This document shows positions 46,753-55,606 of a stretch of DNA of 64,000 nt, piece after piece. The position numbers were made by a program, and so were the translations under genes. The first letter of the stretch is position 1. Each line of letters starts with the position of its first letter. A model generated the notes under the pieces. That model saw only the letters and a program-made list of their open reading frames with translations. It did not search any database and was not told the origin of the DNA. Source of the stretch: Ostreococcus lucimarinus CCE9901 (taxonomy: Eukaryota; Chlorophyta; Mamiellophyceae; Mamiellales; Bathycoccaceae); contig NC_009355.1 of assembly GCF_000092065.1 (NCBI RefSeq), forward strand, positions 124,001 through 188,000, written 5' to 3'.

Positions 46753-48402
46753 ATGCCGACCGCGCGGTGCTCGACCGCGCGGGGCTCGACGGCGCGCGCG
46801 ACGCGCGATCGTCGACGCGCGCGACGCGAGCGCGGTTCGGGACGAAGGCGCGATGGGACGGGTCGCTCTCGGTCGACGTCGCCCGCGCGGCGCGGCGCGA
46901 CGACGCGGCGACGCGCGGGGGCGTTCACGAAGCTCATCGAGATACCCGCCGCGCGCGGCGTCGCGCGCGGGCTGATGGTGCCGGCGAGGAATTTTTTGGA
47001 CGGGGCGAACGCGCGCGAGGTCGAGCTCGACCGCGTCGTCGCGCGGGCGCCGGACGCGGACAGGACGCCGGCGAGCGCGGCGGCGTTGCAGCCGTTGAGC
47101 GGATACGACGTCGGGGAGGTGCCGTTCGTGATGCAGGCGGTGTGCTATTACGAGAAGACGCTGGACGTGGGGACGCTCGAGCGAGGGCTGCGCGCGGCGC
47201 TGGGCAAATATCCGATGCTCGCGGGGAGGTTGGATTTAGAGACGAAGGGATGGTGGAATAAAGGCGTGCGTTTGACGAACGACGGCGTGCCGTTGCGCGT
47301 GGTGAGAGACGATGATCAGAAGTTCGAGGATTTGCCGCGGGATTACGCGGACGCGACGCGGCGGTTTTTGGATTTCGCGCCTTGGATAGATTTGATGCTG
47401 GGAGACGCGCCCGTGTTCACGGCCAAGGTGACGCAGTGCGCGGGCGGGGGGAGCGTGTTGGGGGTGTGCATGTCGCACGCGGTGAGCGATGGACAAGGAT
47501 TTATTGAATTTTTAGTGACGTGGGCGAAGGCGGCGAACAACGAGGCGCATCCGTGGGGGGATCCCGTGTTCGATCGTTCGCTCGTGGCGCAGCCGGAGGC
47601 GGATATGTCCGTCGAGGACATGCGAGCGATGCTTTCGGAGGAGGGGTTCGATAACATCAACTCTGGGGCGATGCTGGCGAATGCGCTGTTCGCCGGACGC
47701 ACGCTCGTCCCGGACTTTTTGCGTTTTCCCGCGGGGAATCGGATGATGGTGAGCATTAAGGAAGAAAACATGCGCGCCCTGCGCGAGGCATCGGGAGCGA
47801 CAAACGACAACGAAGCGTTGAGCGCGCATTCGTGGCTGGCTTTGGCCGATCTGTGCGATCTTCCGAAAGGCGCGCCGTTAGAGCACGTCACCGTCGTGAG
47901 TGGTCGAGGCGGACGCACGGGTCTGCCGGACATGTACTTTGGCAACGCCGCCATCGGCGTCGTCACGGGTCGCGTCAGCGTGGGCGACTACTCGACGCTA
48001 GCCCAAGTTCGCGACGGTCTGCGACCTGGATTCACAAAGGCTATGATGCGACGGAATAAATACTTAATGCTCACGGAAGCCGCGTTTCGCGCGGGTGTGA
48101 ACGGATTCGACTTCGACATCATGGCGTTCATGCAGGGTCAAATGGTGTGGTGCAACAATTTGGTTGAAATTTACAAAAAGTTGTACGACTTGGATTTCGG
48201 CACGGGCGGTCCGACCCTGGCGCTACCTCCGGAGCTGAATGATATCGTGCAAATCCAGTGTTCACGACCGGATCGCGCGACTGGGGCCCCCGCAGGGGCG
48301 AACGGGGTGGAGATGTTCATCAATCTTCCTCCTGCGGTGATGCGCAAATTGCGAGAGCCCGACTCCGTCGCGCGTTTAGCGGGTCAGACGGGCGTTAGAT
48401 AG
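46753..48402 (+). CDS. BAHD-like acyl-CoA-dependent acyltransferase
   Basis: 549 residues from the first suitable ATG, at 46753; the frame begins earlier but overlaps EMG1 antisense. About 70 Arg/Thr/Ser-rich N-terminal residues may be an organelle-targeting sequence or an overextended start. The core has the condensation-type catalytic motif HAVSD (His242, Asp246) and, near the C-terminus, DFGTG (Asp481), corresponding to the structural DFGWG motif of BAHD enzymes. These are in the usual two-lobed layout. BAHD enzymes acylate alcohols or amines using acyl-CoA in the cytosol. Algal members are few and largely uncharacterised; acceptor and donor cannot be predicted. Confidence 0.83.
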   Translation: MPTARCSTARGSTARATRDRRRARRERGSGRRRDGTGRSRSTSPARRGATTRRRAGAFTKLIEIPAARGVARGLMVPARNFLDGANAREVELDRVVARAPDADRTPASAAALQPLSGYDVGEVPFVMQAVCYYEKTLDVGTLERGLRAALGKYPMLAGRLDLETKGWWNKGVRLTNDGVPLRVVRDDDQKFEDLPRDYADATRRFLDFAPWIDLMLGDAPVFTAKVTQCAGGGSVLGVCMSHAVSDGQGFIEFLVTWAKAANNEAHPWGDPVFDRSLVAQPEADMSVEDMRAMLSEEGFDNINSGAMLANALFAGRTLVPDFLRFPAGNRMMVSIKEENMRALREASGATNDNEALSAHSWLALADLCDLPKGAPLEHVTVVSGRGGRTGLPDMYFGNAAIGVVTGRVSVGDYSTLAQVRDGLRPGFTKAMMRRNKYLMLTEAAFRAGVNGFDFDIMAFMQGQMVWCNNLVEIYKKLYDLDFGTGGPTLALPPELNDIVQIQCSRPDRATGAPAGANGVEMFINLPPAVMRKLREPDSVARLAGQTGVR

Positions 48403-48444
48403 ACTGATGTGTAAAGAAATTGCTGTGCTATATAATTTCATCTG

Positions 48445-51063
48445 CTAGAAGCCATCGATTGTGGACGCACTCACGCTCGATGACTCGTCGAAGCCGTCGT
48501 CGGGAATCGAGAACCCTTCCCCGGAGGTGAGCGACAAATCGGAGAGCGTCTCCGCGGCTCGTTGTTGCGCGCGCAGCACGCTCTTCGGCGGCGGCATCGG
48601 TGGCGGCGGCGGTGGCATCGGCGGTGGCGCCGGCGGTGGCGGAGGAACATCTTTCGCCGGATCGAGCAAAGAGTCGATCGAACCATCGTCGACTGGCTCG
48701 GGCGATGGCGACGGCTGCGCCGCGGCGAGCGCGACGTCCGCCGGCGCGGTGACGTTCGGAGACGGCGGCGGAGACGGCAAGTCCAGCCGGATCGGATCAC
48801 CAACCGGCGTCTTTTCTACGTCAGATACATGCGAGTGGCGAACAACGATGATTTCCTTGTCATCGTCGTTGTCGTCGTCGTCGTACGCGTCAGTGTCGAT
48901 TATTGACTTGAGCTTGGAACTCGCGCGCAAATAATCCTCCGTGGCGTCGGCGGCGGACGGCCCGCCGCGACTGCGTCGATGGCGGGCGTGATCGCTCTCC
49001 CCCACAGCCGCCGTCGACTGCCCCGCCACTGCACTCAAAAGTTTCAACATTTCCTTGGTTTGAATCTTCATCGTGTCTGGGCTATCTTTATCCTCGGCGG
49101 GCTTGTCCGGGAACTGGCTGTACGCGCGAATGAGACGCGCCGCATCCTCCTTGGAAGCGCCTTGCGGTAACTCGAGCGTGTCTTCGATCGAGTACCCGTG
49201 CGGGACCAGCGCGTGCTGCTTACGTTCGCTCGCGCTTCGCCCGGCCAAGTAATCGCTCAACGACCACGCTTTGATGTGCGAACCACCGTGGGGCATCTTC
49301 CATCCCCAAAAGAAACTCTGGATGCCGGCGCCCCGATACGCTTGCTCTTGATGCTCAAACATAATGTCCAAGACTTCCCTGTTCGAGCACGAGCGAGATG
49401 AGTCCGAAAACGTCGCCAGCGACCACTCCGATACGGCGAGATTTTGTACGCCGTACGTCTGCGCCGCCGCTCGGAAAGTACCGGCCCACTCGCCCGCGCG
49501 CTCGCCGACTTTTTGCGCGACGACGGATGGTTTGTCGTCGCAACTAAACGCGCACCCCGCGTTGGTGCCGCCCATGCATCCTGTGTACGACCACGCAAAG
49601 TAATGATGCACGTCTAACACCGCCCATGACTCGAGCTCTTTCACCGTGAATTGCGAACGCATCCAAGCCGCCATGTCCGCGACGTTCAGATCGAGCGTCT
49701 CGATCAAGTTGACGTACAGGTACGGGACGCGCTCGCCGTCGGGCACGCCGTCGTTGACGATTTCATCCTTGTACGTTTGCACAGCCTTGGCGAGCCAACG
49801 CAGAACCTTCGACCTTTGCGCCGGAAGGTTGTGCCCGGGCTCGTTCAGTAGCGTGATTCCGTGTACGGCGAGACGAGAGTCTTCCGGCAACGATTTGAAC
49901 CAGTTGAGCATGTTTCGAACGATGAGCAACCCCGTGCGACTGAGATCGTCGCGAGCGAACATCATCGGCGGATGCGGGAAAACGCCGTTGTACGTCCCAG
50001 CCGCCGCACCGCCGGGCATGCTGTGCAAATCAATCAACACCTTCAGCCCGGCGTTGCGAATTCGTTCGATCACCGCGTCTAAATCGGCGCCCGCCATGTT
50101 GACGAACAAGCGATCCGGGTACACGGGATCGACGAGGATGCGCTCGCCGCCGCGAGGCACCGTGGCCGGATCTCTCGCGAAAATGCTCCAAGACAGTGGC
50201 AATCGAACCATTTCGATCCCTTGCGACGCTATTTCTAATAAGTCTTCGTCCGTGATGTACTGCGCCCGATGCGCGGAGAAACTCGTCACCGCCGACTTCG
50301 CGCCAAAGTGCTTGACGAGCTTGTTGACTAAATCTCCCTCCGACGACCACGTGAACCCCAACGACGCGGCGTCGGGAAACATCGGCGGAAAACACACCCC
50401 GTTCTCGTCCCTGCGATCGGCGCTCACGTCGTGCGACGCGCCTTGCGCGAAGAACCACTCCTCTAAATGTAACCACCCGTGCAACGCCGCCCCCGTCGAT
50501 CTCCCCGCGTCGAACGTCGAGCTCGGGTGCGTCTTCGTCTCCTCGCCCTCCCACGCGCTATAACTCGACGTCATCGACGACGCGGTCTCTCCCGCGAGCG
50601 TCGCCGCGATCGACGCTCTCCCCGTCGCCTCGCCTTCGCCTTCGCCTCGCGTCGCCGCGTTCGCGTCCCGCTCGCTCGCGCGTTCGCGTTCGCGTCCATC
50701 TCCACCCTCCGTCGTCGTCGCGTTCCATCCGCCTCTCGTCCCGCGATGCCGCGCCATCACCAGCGCTCGCAATCCTCCCCCATCGCTCGACGTCGCGCTC
50801 GCGTACGCGCGCGCGCCGACCAGGACCGCCGCCGCCGCGAGCGGCGCCGCGCACGCGCACGCGCTCGCCCATCTTCCCCGCCCTACGCGCCCGCGCGCGC
50901 CCGTTCCCTCCCCCTCGCGCCCCGGCCCTCGACCGACGGCGTCACCCGCGCGAAACGGCCCGAAAAACCGCGCCCCGGGCCGTCGCTCGCCCCTCGACGC
51001 GTCGCGCCGCGCGTCAACACCATCGCCCCGCGTCGGCATCAATCTCGAGCGTTCGTTCGCCAT
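48445..51063 (-). CDS. GH5 family glycoside hydrolase (exo-1,3-glucanase/cellulase-like), type II membrane anchored
   Basis: 872 residues from the ATG at 51063. A cytosolic Arg/Gly-rich N-terminus precedes one hydrophobic segment (ACACAAPLAAAAVLVGARAY, about residues 70-90), consistent with a signal anchor. After a low-complexity linker the GH5 TIM barrel spans about residues 190-640. It has the acid/base LLNEPGHN (Glu408), the VLDVHHYFAW strand and the nucleophile AVSEWSLA (Glu546). The Cys-bearing CMGGTNAGCAFSC insert recalls fungal/oomycete GH5_9-type enzymes acting on beta-1,3-glucans. The C-terminal about 230 residues are disordered, acidic and Pro-rich, including a PPPPPAPPPMPPPPPPMPPP-like run. 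Probably Golgi or cell-surface glucan remodelling, although Ostreococcus has no cell wall. Confidence 0.86.
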   Translation of the reverse strand: MANERSRLMPTRGDGVDARRDASRGERRPGARFFGPFRAGDAVGRGPGREGEGTGARGRVGRGRWASACACAAPLAAAAVLVGARAYASATSSDGGGLRALVMARHRGTRGGWNATTTEGGDGRERERASERDANAATRGEGEGEATGRASIAATLAGETASSMTSSYSAWEGEETKTHPSSTFDAGRSTGAALHGWLHLEEWFFAQGASHDVSADRRDENGVCFPPMFPDAASLGFTWSSEGDLVNKLVKHFGAKSAVTSFSAHRAQYITDEDLLEIASQGIEMVRLPLSWSIFARDPATVPRGGERILVDPVYPDRLFVNMAGADLDAVIERIRNAGLKVLIDLHSMPGGAAAGTYNGVFPHPPMMFARDDLSRTGLLIVRNMLNWFKSLPEDSRLAVHGITLLNEPGHNLPAQRSKVLRWLAKAVQTYKDEIVNDGVPDGERVPYLYVNLIETLDLNVADMAAWMRSQFTVKELESWAVLDVHHYFAWSYTGCMGGTNAGCAFSCDDKPSVVAQKVGERAGEWAGTFRAAAQTYGVQNLAVSEWSLATFSDSSRSCSNREVLDIMFEHQEQAYRGAGIQSFFWGWKMPHGGSHIKAWSLSDYLAGRSASERKQHALVPHGYSIEDTLELPQGASKEDAARLIRAYSQFPDKPAEDKDSPDTMKIQTKEMLKLLSAVAGQSTAAVGESDHARHRRSRGGPSAADATEDYLRASSKLKSIIDTDAYDDDDNDDDKEIIVVRHSHVSDVEKTPVGDPIRLDLPSPPPSPNVTAPADVALAAAQPSPSPEPVDDGSIDSLLDPAKDVPPPPPAPPPMPPPPPPMPPPKSVLRAQQRAAETLSDLSLTSGEGFSIPDDGFDESSSVSASTIDGF

Positions 51064-51224
51064 CGCGACGCTCGCGCGCGTCCGTCGTCGCTCGCGTTCG
51101 ATGGTTCGACGCGCGCGCTCGCGCTCGCGCTCGCGTCGCGTCGCCGCGGCGCGCGCTCGCGCGCTCGCGTCTCGCGTCGCTCGTCGCGCGGGTGTTGCGA
51201 CGGTCGCGGTCGCAGTCCGTGTGT

Positions 51225-51233
51225 AAACCCTAG
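51225..51233 (+). promoter_or_regulatory. Telo-box-like element (AAACCCTAG) upstream of the nucleoplasmin-like gene
   Basis: AAACCCTAG matches the plant telo-box core AAACCCTA. In plants this motif is enriched in promoters of ribosomal and nucleolar genes. It lies 125 bp before the ATG at 51358 in the 294-bp divergent spacer with the GH5 gene. Confidence 0.5.
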
Positions 51234-51357
51234 TAATGAATGAATGTTCCGTGTGTGAACCACAACTCATGAGACTCGTCGGCGCCGCCGTCGCGCGCGC
51301 GCGCACACGCCGACGCGCGATCGCCCGCGCGGACGGCGCGCCGACCGGCTCGACGCG

Positions 51358-52839
51358 ATGGACTCCGAGTTCTGGGGGTGCGTCATCCCCGCGGGACGCG
51401 CGGTGCGCGTCGAAGTCGCGACGGACGAGGAGTACGTGCACGTCTCGCAGGCGGCGCTCGGCGCGGACGCGCGCGCGGGACGCACGACGGTGACGCTCGC
51501 GGTGGCGGACGACGCCGAGGCGAGCGGCGCGAGGGACGGGGCGCGACACGCGCTGTGCGCGCTGACGCGCGACGCGTGCGATCAGGTCGGGATGGACGTG
51601 GCGATGGACGCGAGCTTCGTGCTGCGAGCGACGGGACCGAACGACGTGCACGTGACGGGATGGCGGACGGCGAACGATGGGATCGACGAGGAGGAGGAGG
51701 CGAGGACGCTGGAGGCGATGGCGAGGGAGACGTCGAGCGAGGAGAGCGAACGGGAGAGCGAGGATTCGTCGGACGACGAGGACGCGGCGGAGGACGGGGA
51801 CGAGGAGGCGACGGACGACGAGAAGATGGACGCGGACTCGAGCGACGAGGAGGAGGAGGAGGAGGAGGAGGAGGAGGACGACGACGACGACTTTGAGACG
51901 CCGTACGACGTCGATAATTTGCCGAGCGACGGCGATTTATTCAGCGACAGCGAATGTGACGACGATAAGGCTTTCGCGAAAGCTATGGGTGTCGATAGCG
52001 AGGACGATCTCGAGAGCGATGAAGAGGAGGAATCCGATTCCGATTCCGAACCTGCCGTTCCGGAGCGAGACGCCGTGGTCAAGGTCGTGGGCGGGGATTC
52101 AGACAGCGAGGACTCGGACGAAGAGGAGTCCGACAGCGAAGAATCCGACAAACCGGTCAAGACGCTCGATCGATCGCCCGCGCTCAGGGACAAGCGCCAG
52201 AAACCCGACGAGTCCGAGTCGGAGTCCGAGTCGGAGTCCGAGTCGGAGTCCGACAAACCGAAAAAGAATGCGGAAGCGAGCGATTCCGACGAGTCCGAGT
52301 CAGAATCCGACAGCGACGAGTCGGATGGCGACGACGAGGACGAAAAATCCGCGTCCGAGCGCTCGGATGACAGCGAAAGTTCTTCCGACGTCGACGATTC
52401 TTCAGAAAGCGACGGTGACGACGCGGCAGAGGCAAATGACGATAGCGATTCCGATGACGCTGACAGCGACAGCGACGACGAATCGTCCGATTCGGACGTT
52501 TCTGAAGACATCAACGTCATCAAATCTGCAACCAAGCGGTTGGCCGAGACCTCGACGCCGAGCGGGTCGGCGAAAAAGCAAAAGAAGGAAAGCACGCCTG
52601 CGTCCGCAAAGGCACCGACGACGCCCAAGACGCCGACGACCGATACGAAGATGAACAGCGACGAGTACGCTAATCTTATTGTCGACTATCTCAAGGCGAA
52701 CCCCGAGACGATGATGTCCGCTCTCGGTGGACGCGTCAAGAAGCCGAAGAACTTTCCGCTCAAGCTCGGAGAGTTCATCAAAAGCAGAAAGGATTTATTC
52801 ACGATCGACGGCGCGTACGTTCGTCTCGTTAAAAAGTAA
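51358..52839 (+). CDS. Nucleoplasmin-like acidic protein with C-terminal basic domain
   Basis: 493 residues from the ATG at 51358. Residues 1 to about 105 match the nucleoplasmin-like (NPL) fold used by plant HD2 proteins and by FKBP39/53-type histone chaperones: FWGCVIPAGRAVRVEV, EEYVHVSQAALG, and a terminal FVLRATGPNDVHVTGW. Then come about 300 residues of Asp/Glu/Ser, including an unbroken acidic run and a Ser-Glu dipeptide repeat (nt 52210-52250), the SRP40/NOLC1-like composition of nucleolar chaperones. Instead of an FKBP isomerase, the protein ends in a compact basic helical module (about 433-493: YANLIVDYLKANPETM, FPLKLGEFIKSRKDLF). Histone or pre-ribosome chaperone in the nucleolus is the likely role. 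Confidence 0.85.
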   Translation: MDSEFWGCVIPAGRAVRVEVATDEEYVHVSQAALGADARAGRTTVTLAVADDAEASGARDGARHALCALTRDACDQVGMDVAMDASFVLRATGPNDVHVTGWRTANDGIDEEEEARTLEAMARETSSEESERESEDSSDDEDAAEDGDEEATDDEKMDADSSDEEEEEEEEEEDDDDDFETPYDVDNLPSDGDLFSDSECDDDKAFAKAMGVDSEDDLESDEEEESDSDSEPAVPERDAVVKVVGGDSDSEDSDEEESDSEESDKPVKTLDRSPALRDKRQKPDESESESESESESESDKPKKNAEASDSDESESESDSDESDGDDEDEKSASERSDDSESSSDVDDSSESDGDDAAEANDDSDSDDADSDSDDESSDSDVSEDINVIKSATKRLAETSTPSGSAKKQKKESTPASAKAPTTPKTPTTDTKMNSDEYANLIVDYLKANPETMMSALGGRVKKPKNFPLKLGEFIKSRKDLFTIDGAYVRLVKK

Positions 52840-52900
52840 CTCACAACTCGAACGTAGCATGATAGCTATAGTCGTGTGCGCATCATCTTTGTGGCGTCAT

Positions 52901-53575
52901 TTATCGATCAATCACCTCCGAATCGCTCGCGTCGTCTTGGAATTCGTCAGAAATAAAACTCCAATCGGAGGGCGCCATCGAAACTTCGTCTTCGTCTTCA
53001 TCATCGTCGGCTAAACGGTCGTTCTCGAGAGGAATAGACATCGCTAACGCGTGTTCGACGCCCATGTCACTCGGTATCGCGGGTTCCACTTCGACTACTC
53101 GCCACGCCTCGCGCGCTTCTCGTTCTTCTCGTAATCTTTGCGAGCGCTCGACGAGCGACTTCGCCGCGAGCAACAGCCCCGCGACAGCCAGTGGCGTGTG
53201 TACTAGTACGTGCAAGAACCGCGCGAGCTGCGTCGCGCTGACGCTGCACGACACGGACAGACCGAGCGGATTGAAGACCTCGGCGCGCGCGCGACAAGGT
53301 CGCGTTGCGCCGTTCAAACCGCCGCCGCACAAGTTCAAGAGCGCGCGATCGTTCGTGAACACGAACGTCGGTCGCAGTTTACGCAAGAATGGAAGCATCT
53401 GATCCCGTTTTAGCGAAAGCACGCTCGCGCGCGCGGGCGACCGACTTCGGCTTCGACTTTGGCCCGCCGCCTCGCGCGGCGAGTCTTCTCTGGAGGCTCT
53501 GTTGGAGTTGTCGTTATCCGTGCGCGGCGAACGCGCGCGCGCGATGCGCGGAGGGGGCTGGAAGCGGTTAGACAT
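52901..53575 (-). CDS. Hypothetical membrane-associated protein with LIR-like C-terminus
   Basis: 224 residues from the ATG at 53575 (MSNRFQPPPR); the upstream frame starts with GTG. A basic Ser/Arg-rich N-terminus (about 60 residues) is followed by one or two hydrophobic stretches (LGLSVSCSVSATQLARFLHV, LVHTPLAVAGLLLAAKSL). Next come a charged helix (ERSQRLREEREAREAW) and an acidic tail. The tail contains APSDWSFISDEF, where WSFI fits the core [W/F/Y]xx[L/I/V] of Atg8-interacting motifs and is flanked by acidic and Ser residues. No family is recognised. The layout (membrane hairpin plus LIR in an acidic cytosolic tail) is that of some organelle-autophagy receptors, which is only an analogy. 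Confidence 0.6.
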   Translation of the reverse strand: MSNRFQPPPRIARARSPRTDNDNSNRASREDSPREAAGQSRSRSRSPARASVLSLKRDQMLPFLRKLRPTFVFTNDRALLNLCGGGLNGATRPCRARAEVFNPLGLSVSCSVSATQLARFLHVLVHTPLAVAGLLLAAKSLVERSQRLREEREAREAWRVVEVEPAIPSDMGVEHALAMSIPLENDRLADDDEDEDEVSMAPSDWSFISDEFQDDASDSEVIDR

Positions 53576-53741
53576 TGACTGCCTTTTGACGGAGGTGACG
53601 GCGCGCGCGCCGTGTAGTGGCGCGGTGCGGTGATTTGCACGTGGTGGCGCGCGCGTTTGGATTCTCGTCGTCGCGCCGACGATCGCTCGCACGCTTCGCG
53701 GTGATGTTACAAATGCCTCGTTATCGTGCCGATATTACATA

Positions 53742-55436
53742 TTAGTTTTGCGCGTCGATAAACTTTGCGGGCACGCCCATGTTCTTACGGAGTAAGTCCG
53801 CGAGCTGGATGACGACGTGGCCCTGTATGGAGAGTTCCTTTCCGTGATCGTGCTTGCCCGGTAAATCGTCGATCGAGACGGATGCGGAGAACTCCTTCTT
53901 CAAGATCGCGGCGAGTTCTTCAGGCAAAATGCAAAAGGTCTCCATGCCACTGATTCGCGTGATGTATTTACGACGTCCACGGTCTTCTGCTTTTATGACG
54001 ATTGGCTTGAGACTGCCCTTCTTCACGAACTCTGTCGTCTCGCCGTTGCGCGTCGATTGCACCACAACGTGGGGCTGAAGCTTACCGATGAGACGTTCGA
54101 ACAGGTCATCGAGCGGGTACAGGGAGTCCGTACCGTACTCAACCTCTTTCTTGTTGAATAATTCCTTCCCAAGTAAAGTATCGAGCTTTACTTCGCTCCC
54201 GGGCTTGCCATCGCCGAGCGCGTTGGCGACGACGTATTTCGACAACGCGGCGTGCGCCTCGGTCTTGGTGTAAAGCCGTTCCTTATTCTCGATCGCCCAC
54301 TGTCCAAAGATAGGACGATACATTGTGGAAGCCCTGTACCGCTTCTGCACTTCGATCGTCGCCGAGCCGATCGGCGGCGCGATTGCGTCCGACTCGATCG
54401 AAACCTCCGGCGTAGACGCGACGGCGTACTTGGCTAACAACGCGTGCTCGCGCTCGATGGCAACGATATTCTCAATCTTATGCACCAACTTTGTTTTGAT
54501 CAACTTGTGTTTCTTCTCCATGACGCTGAATAACTTTGCCTGCTTCTTATAAGTCGAGTGCTTCAAGTCGAGCTGCACGCCCTCCGGTCGCGCGGGAAGC
54601 ACAAAGTTCGCGTAAAAGTTCTCACATCGCATGGGCAATTCCGCATCGCTCACCTTGTTCGCCCCGATCGCGAAGCATCGCTCGAGCATCGCGTCCATCT
54701 TTTCAGGAGTGCTCACGTCGTGAATTTCTTCCTCTTCCGCGCCTGGCGCCGTCTCACTCAACGTCATCGCGCCAATCGCCGCCGCCACCGTCTCGGGCGC
54801 CTTATCCTCCTCCAAAATCAAAGCCGGCGTCTCCGGCGCCACTTCTCCCGTCTTGTAAATCCTTCCTCGCGAGAACGCCGCGGAGGGCGCCGATTTGTCC
54901 CCCAACGCCCACACCGCGTCTCCGTACGCGTGCGCGAGCCGCACGCCGACGCCCTTCATCCCGCTCGCAACCGCGCGCGCGGCGTCGCACCCAATCACTC
55001 CGACCGCGAACGGAATGTCGTTCCCGGTCACGTAGACAGCCGCTAACTCGTTCTCCGTCCAAGCAGAGACGTCGCTCGTGACGCCCGGCAGCATCAAGTC
55101 AGCGCCGCCCAACACCTTCGGCGACACCTCGCTGTGCGTCTCGACGCGCGCGAGCGCGTGCGCGTCGCCGAGCGCCCACAGGGCGTACACCGTGGGAAAC
55201 ATCTCGTATCGCCCGCCCGAGGGGTCGAAGAAGAGCGGAACACCGTCCACGACGTACACTAAGGCGCGGTTCGACATGCGAATGCTGTCGACGCTCGCGC
55301 CCTTTTTCAGCAGCGCGTCGACGCAGCGCTCACCCATGGCGCGGGCGAGTTCTATTTTGAGCTTTTTGACGTCGGCGCCACCGACGCGGGTGGCGACGCC
55401 CTTGACGGTGGCTTTGCGGAAGGCATCGAGTTGCAT
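53742..55436 (-). CDS. EIF2D: Translation initiation factor eIF2D (ligatin)
   Basis: 564 residues from the ATG at 55436, close to the usual length. Domains in order: an N-terminal DUF1947-type module (RALVYVVDGVPLFFDPSGGR, FPTVYALW), a PUA domain (VGVRLAHAYGDAVWALGD), an acidic linker, and a SWIB/MDM2 domain (RPIFGQWAIENKERLYTK). The C-terminal SUI1/eIF1-like domain has RRKYITRISGMETFCILPEE and IQGHVVIQLADLLRKNMGVP. By family it delivers tRNA to the ribosomal P site independently of GTP and functions in re-initiation and recycling. The gene is followed on the same strand by the pyrophosphatase gene (170 bp gap). Confidence 0.94.
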   Translation of the reverse strand: MQLDAFRKATVKGVATRVGGADVKKLKIELARAMGERCVDALLKKGASVDSIRMSNRALVYVVDGVPLFFDPSGGRYEMFPTVYALWALGDAHALARVETHSEVSPKVLGGADLMLPGVTSDVSAWTENELAAVYVTGNDIPFAVGVIGCDAARAVASGMKGVGVRLAHAYGDAVWALGDKSAPSAAFSRGRIYKTGEVAPETPALILEEDKAPETVAAAIGAMTLSETAPGAEEEEIHDVSTPEKMDAMLERCFAIGANKVSDAELPMRCENFYANFVLPARPEGVQLDLKHSTYKKQAKLFSVMEKKHKLIKTKLVHKIENIVAIEREHALLAKYAVASTPEVSIESDAIAPPIGSATIEVQKRYRASTMYRPIFGQWAIENKERLYTKTEAHAALSKYVVANALGDGKPGSEVKLDTLLGKELFNKKEVEYGTDSLYPLDDLFERLIGKLQPHVVVQSTRNGETTEFVKKGSLKPIVIKAEDRGRRKYITRISGMETFCILPEELAAILKKEFSASVSIDDLPGKHDHGKELSIQGHVVIQLADLLRKNMGVPAKFIDAQN

Positions 55437-55606
55437 CTATGGCGAGGCGGCGAATGCGGCGCGCGAGTCGCGTCTCGCGCGATTCGAGCGATGCGATGCG
55501 CTGTGTGTTTGTGACAATTCGTGTATTCGTGTATTGAGAATGATGAATCGGGGCGCGGTGTATCGAGAGAGGCACGCGCGCGTTGACTCCGGGTGATGGT
55601 GTTGTT

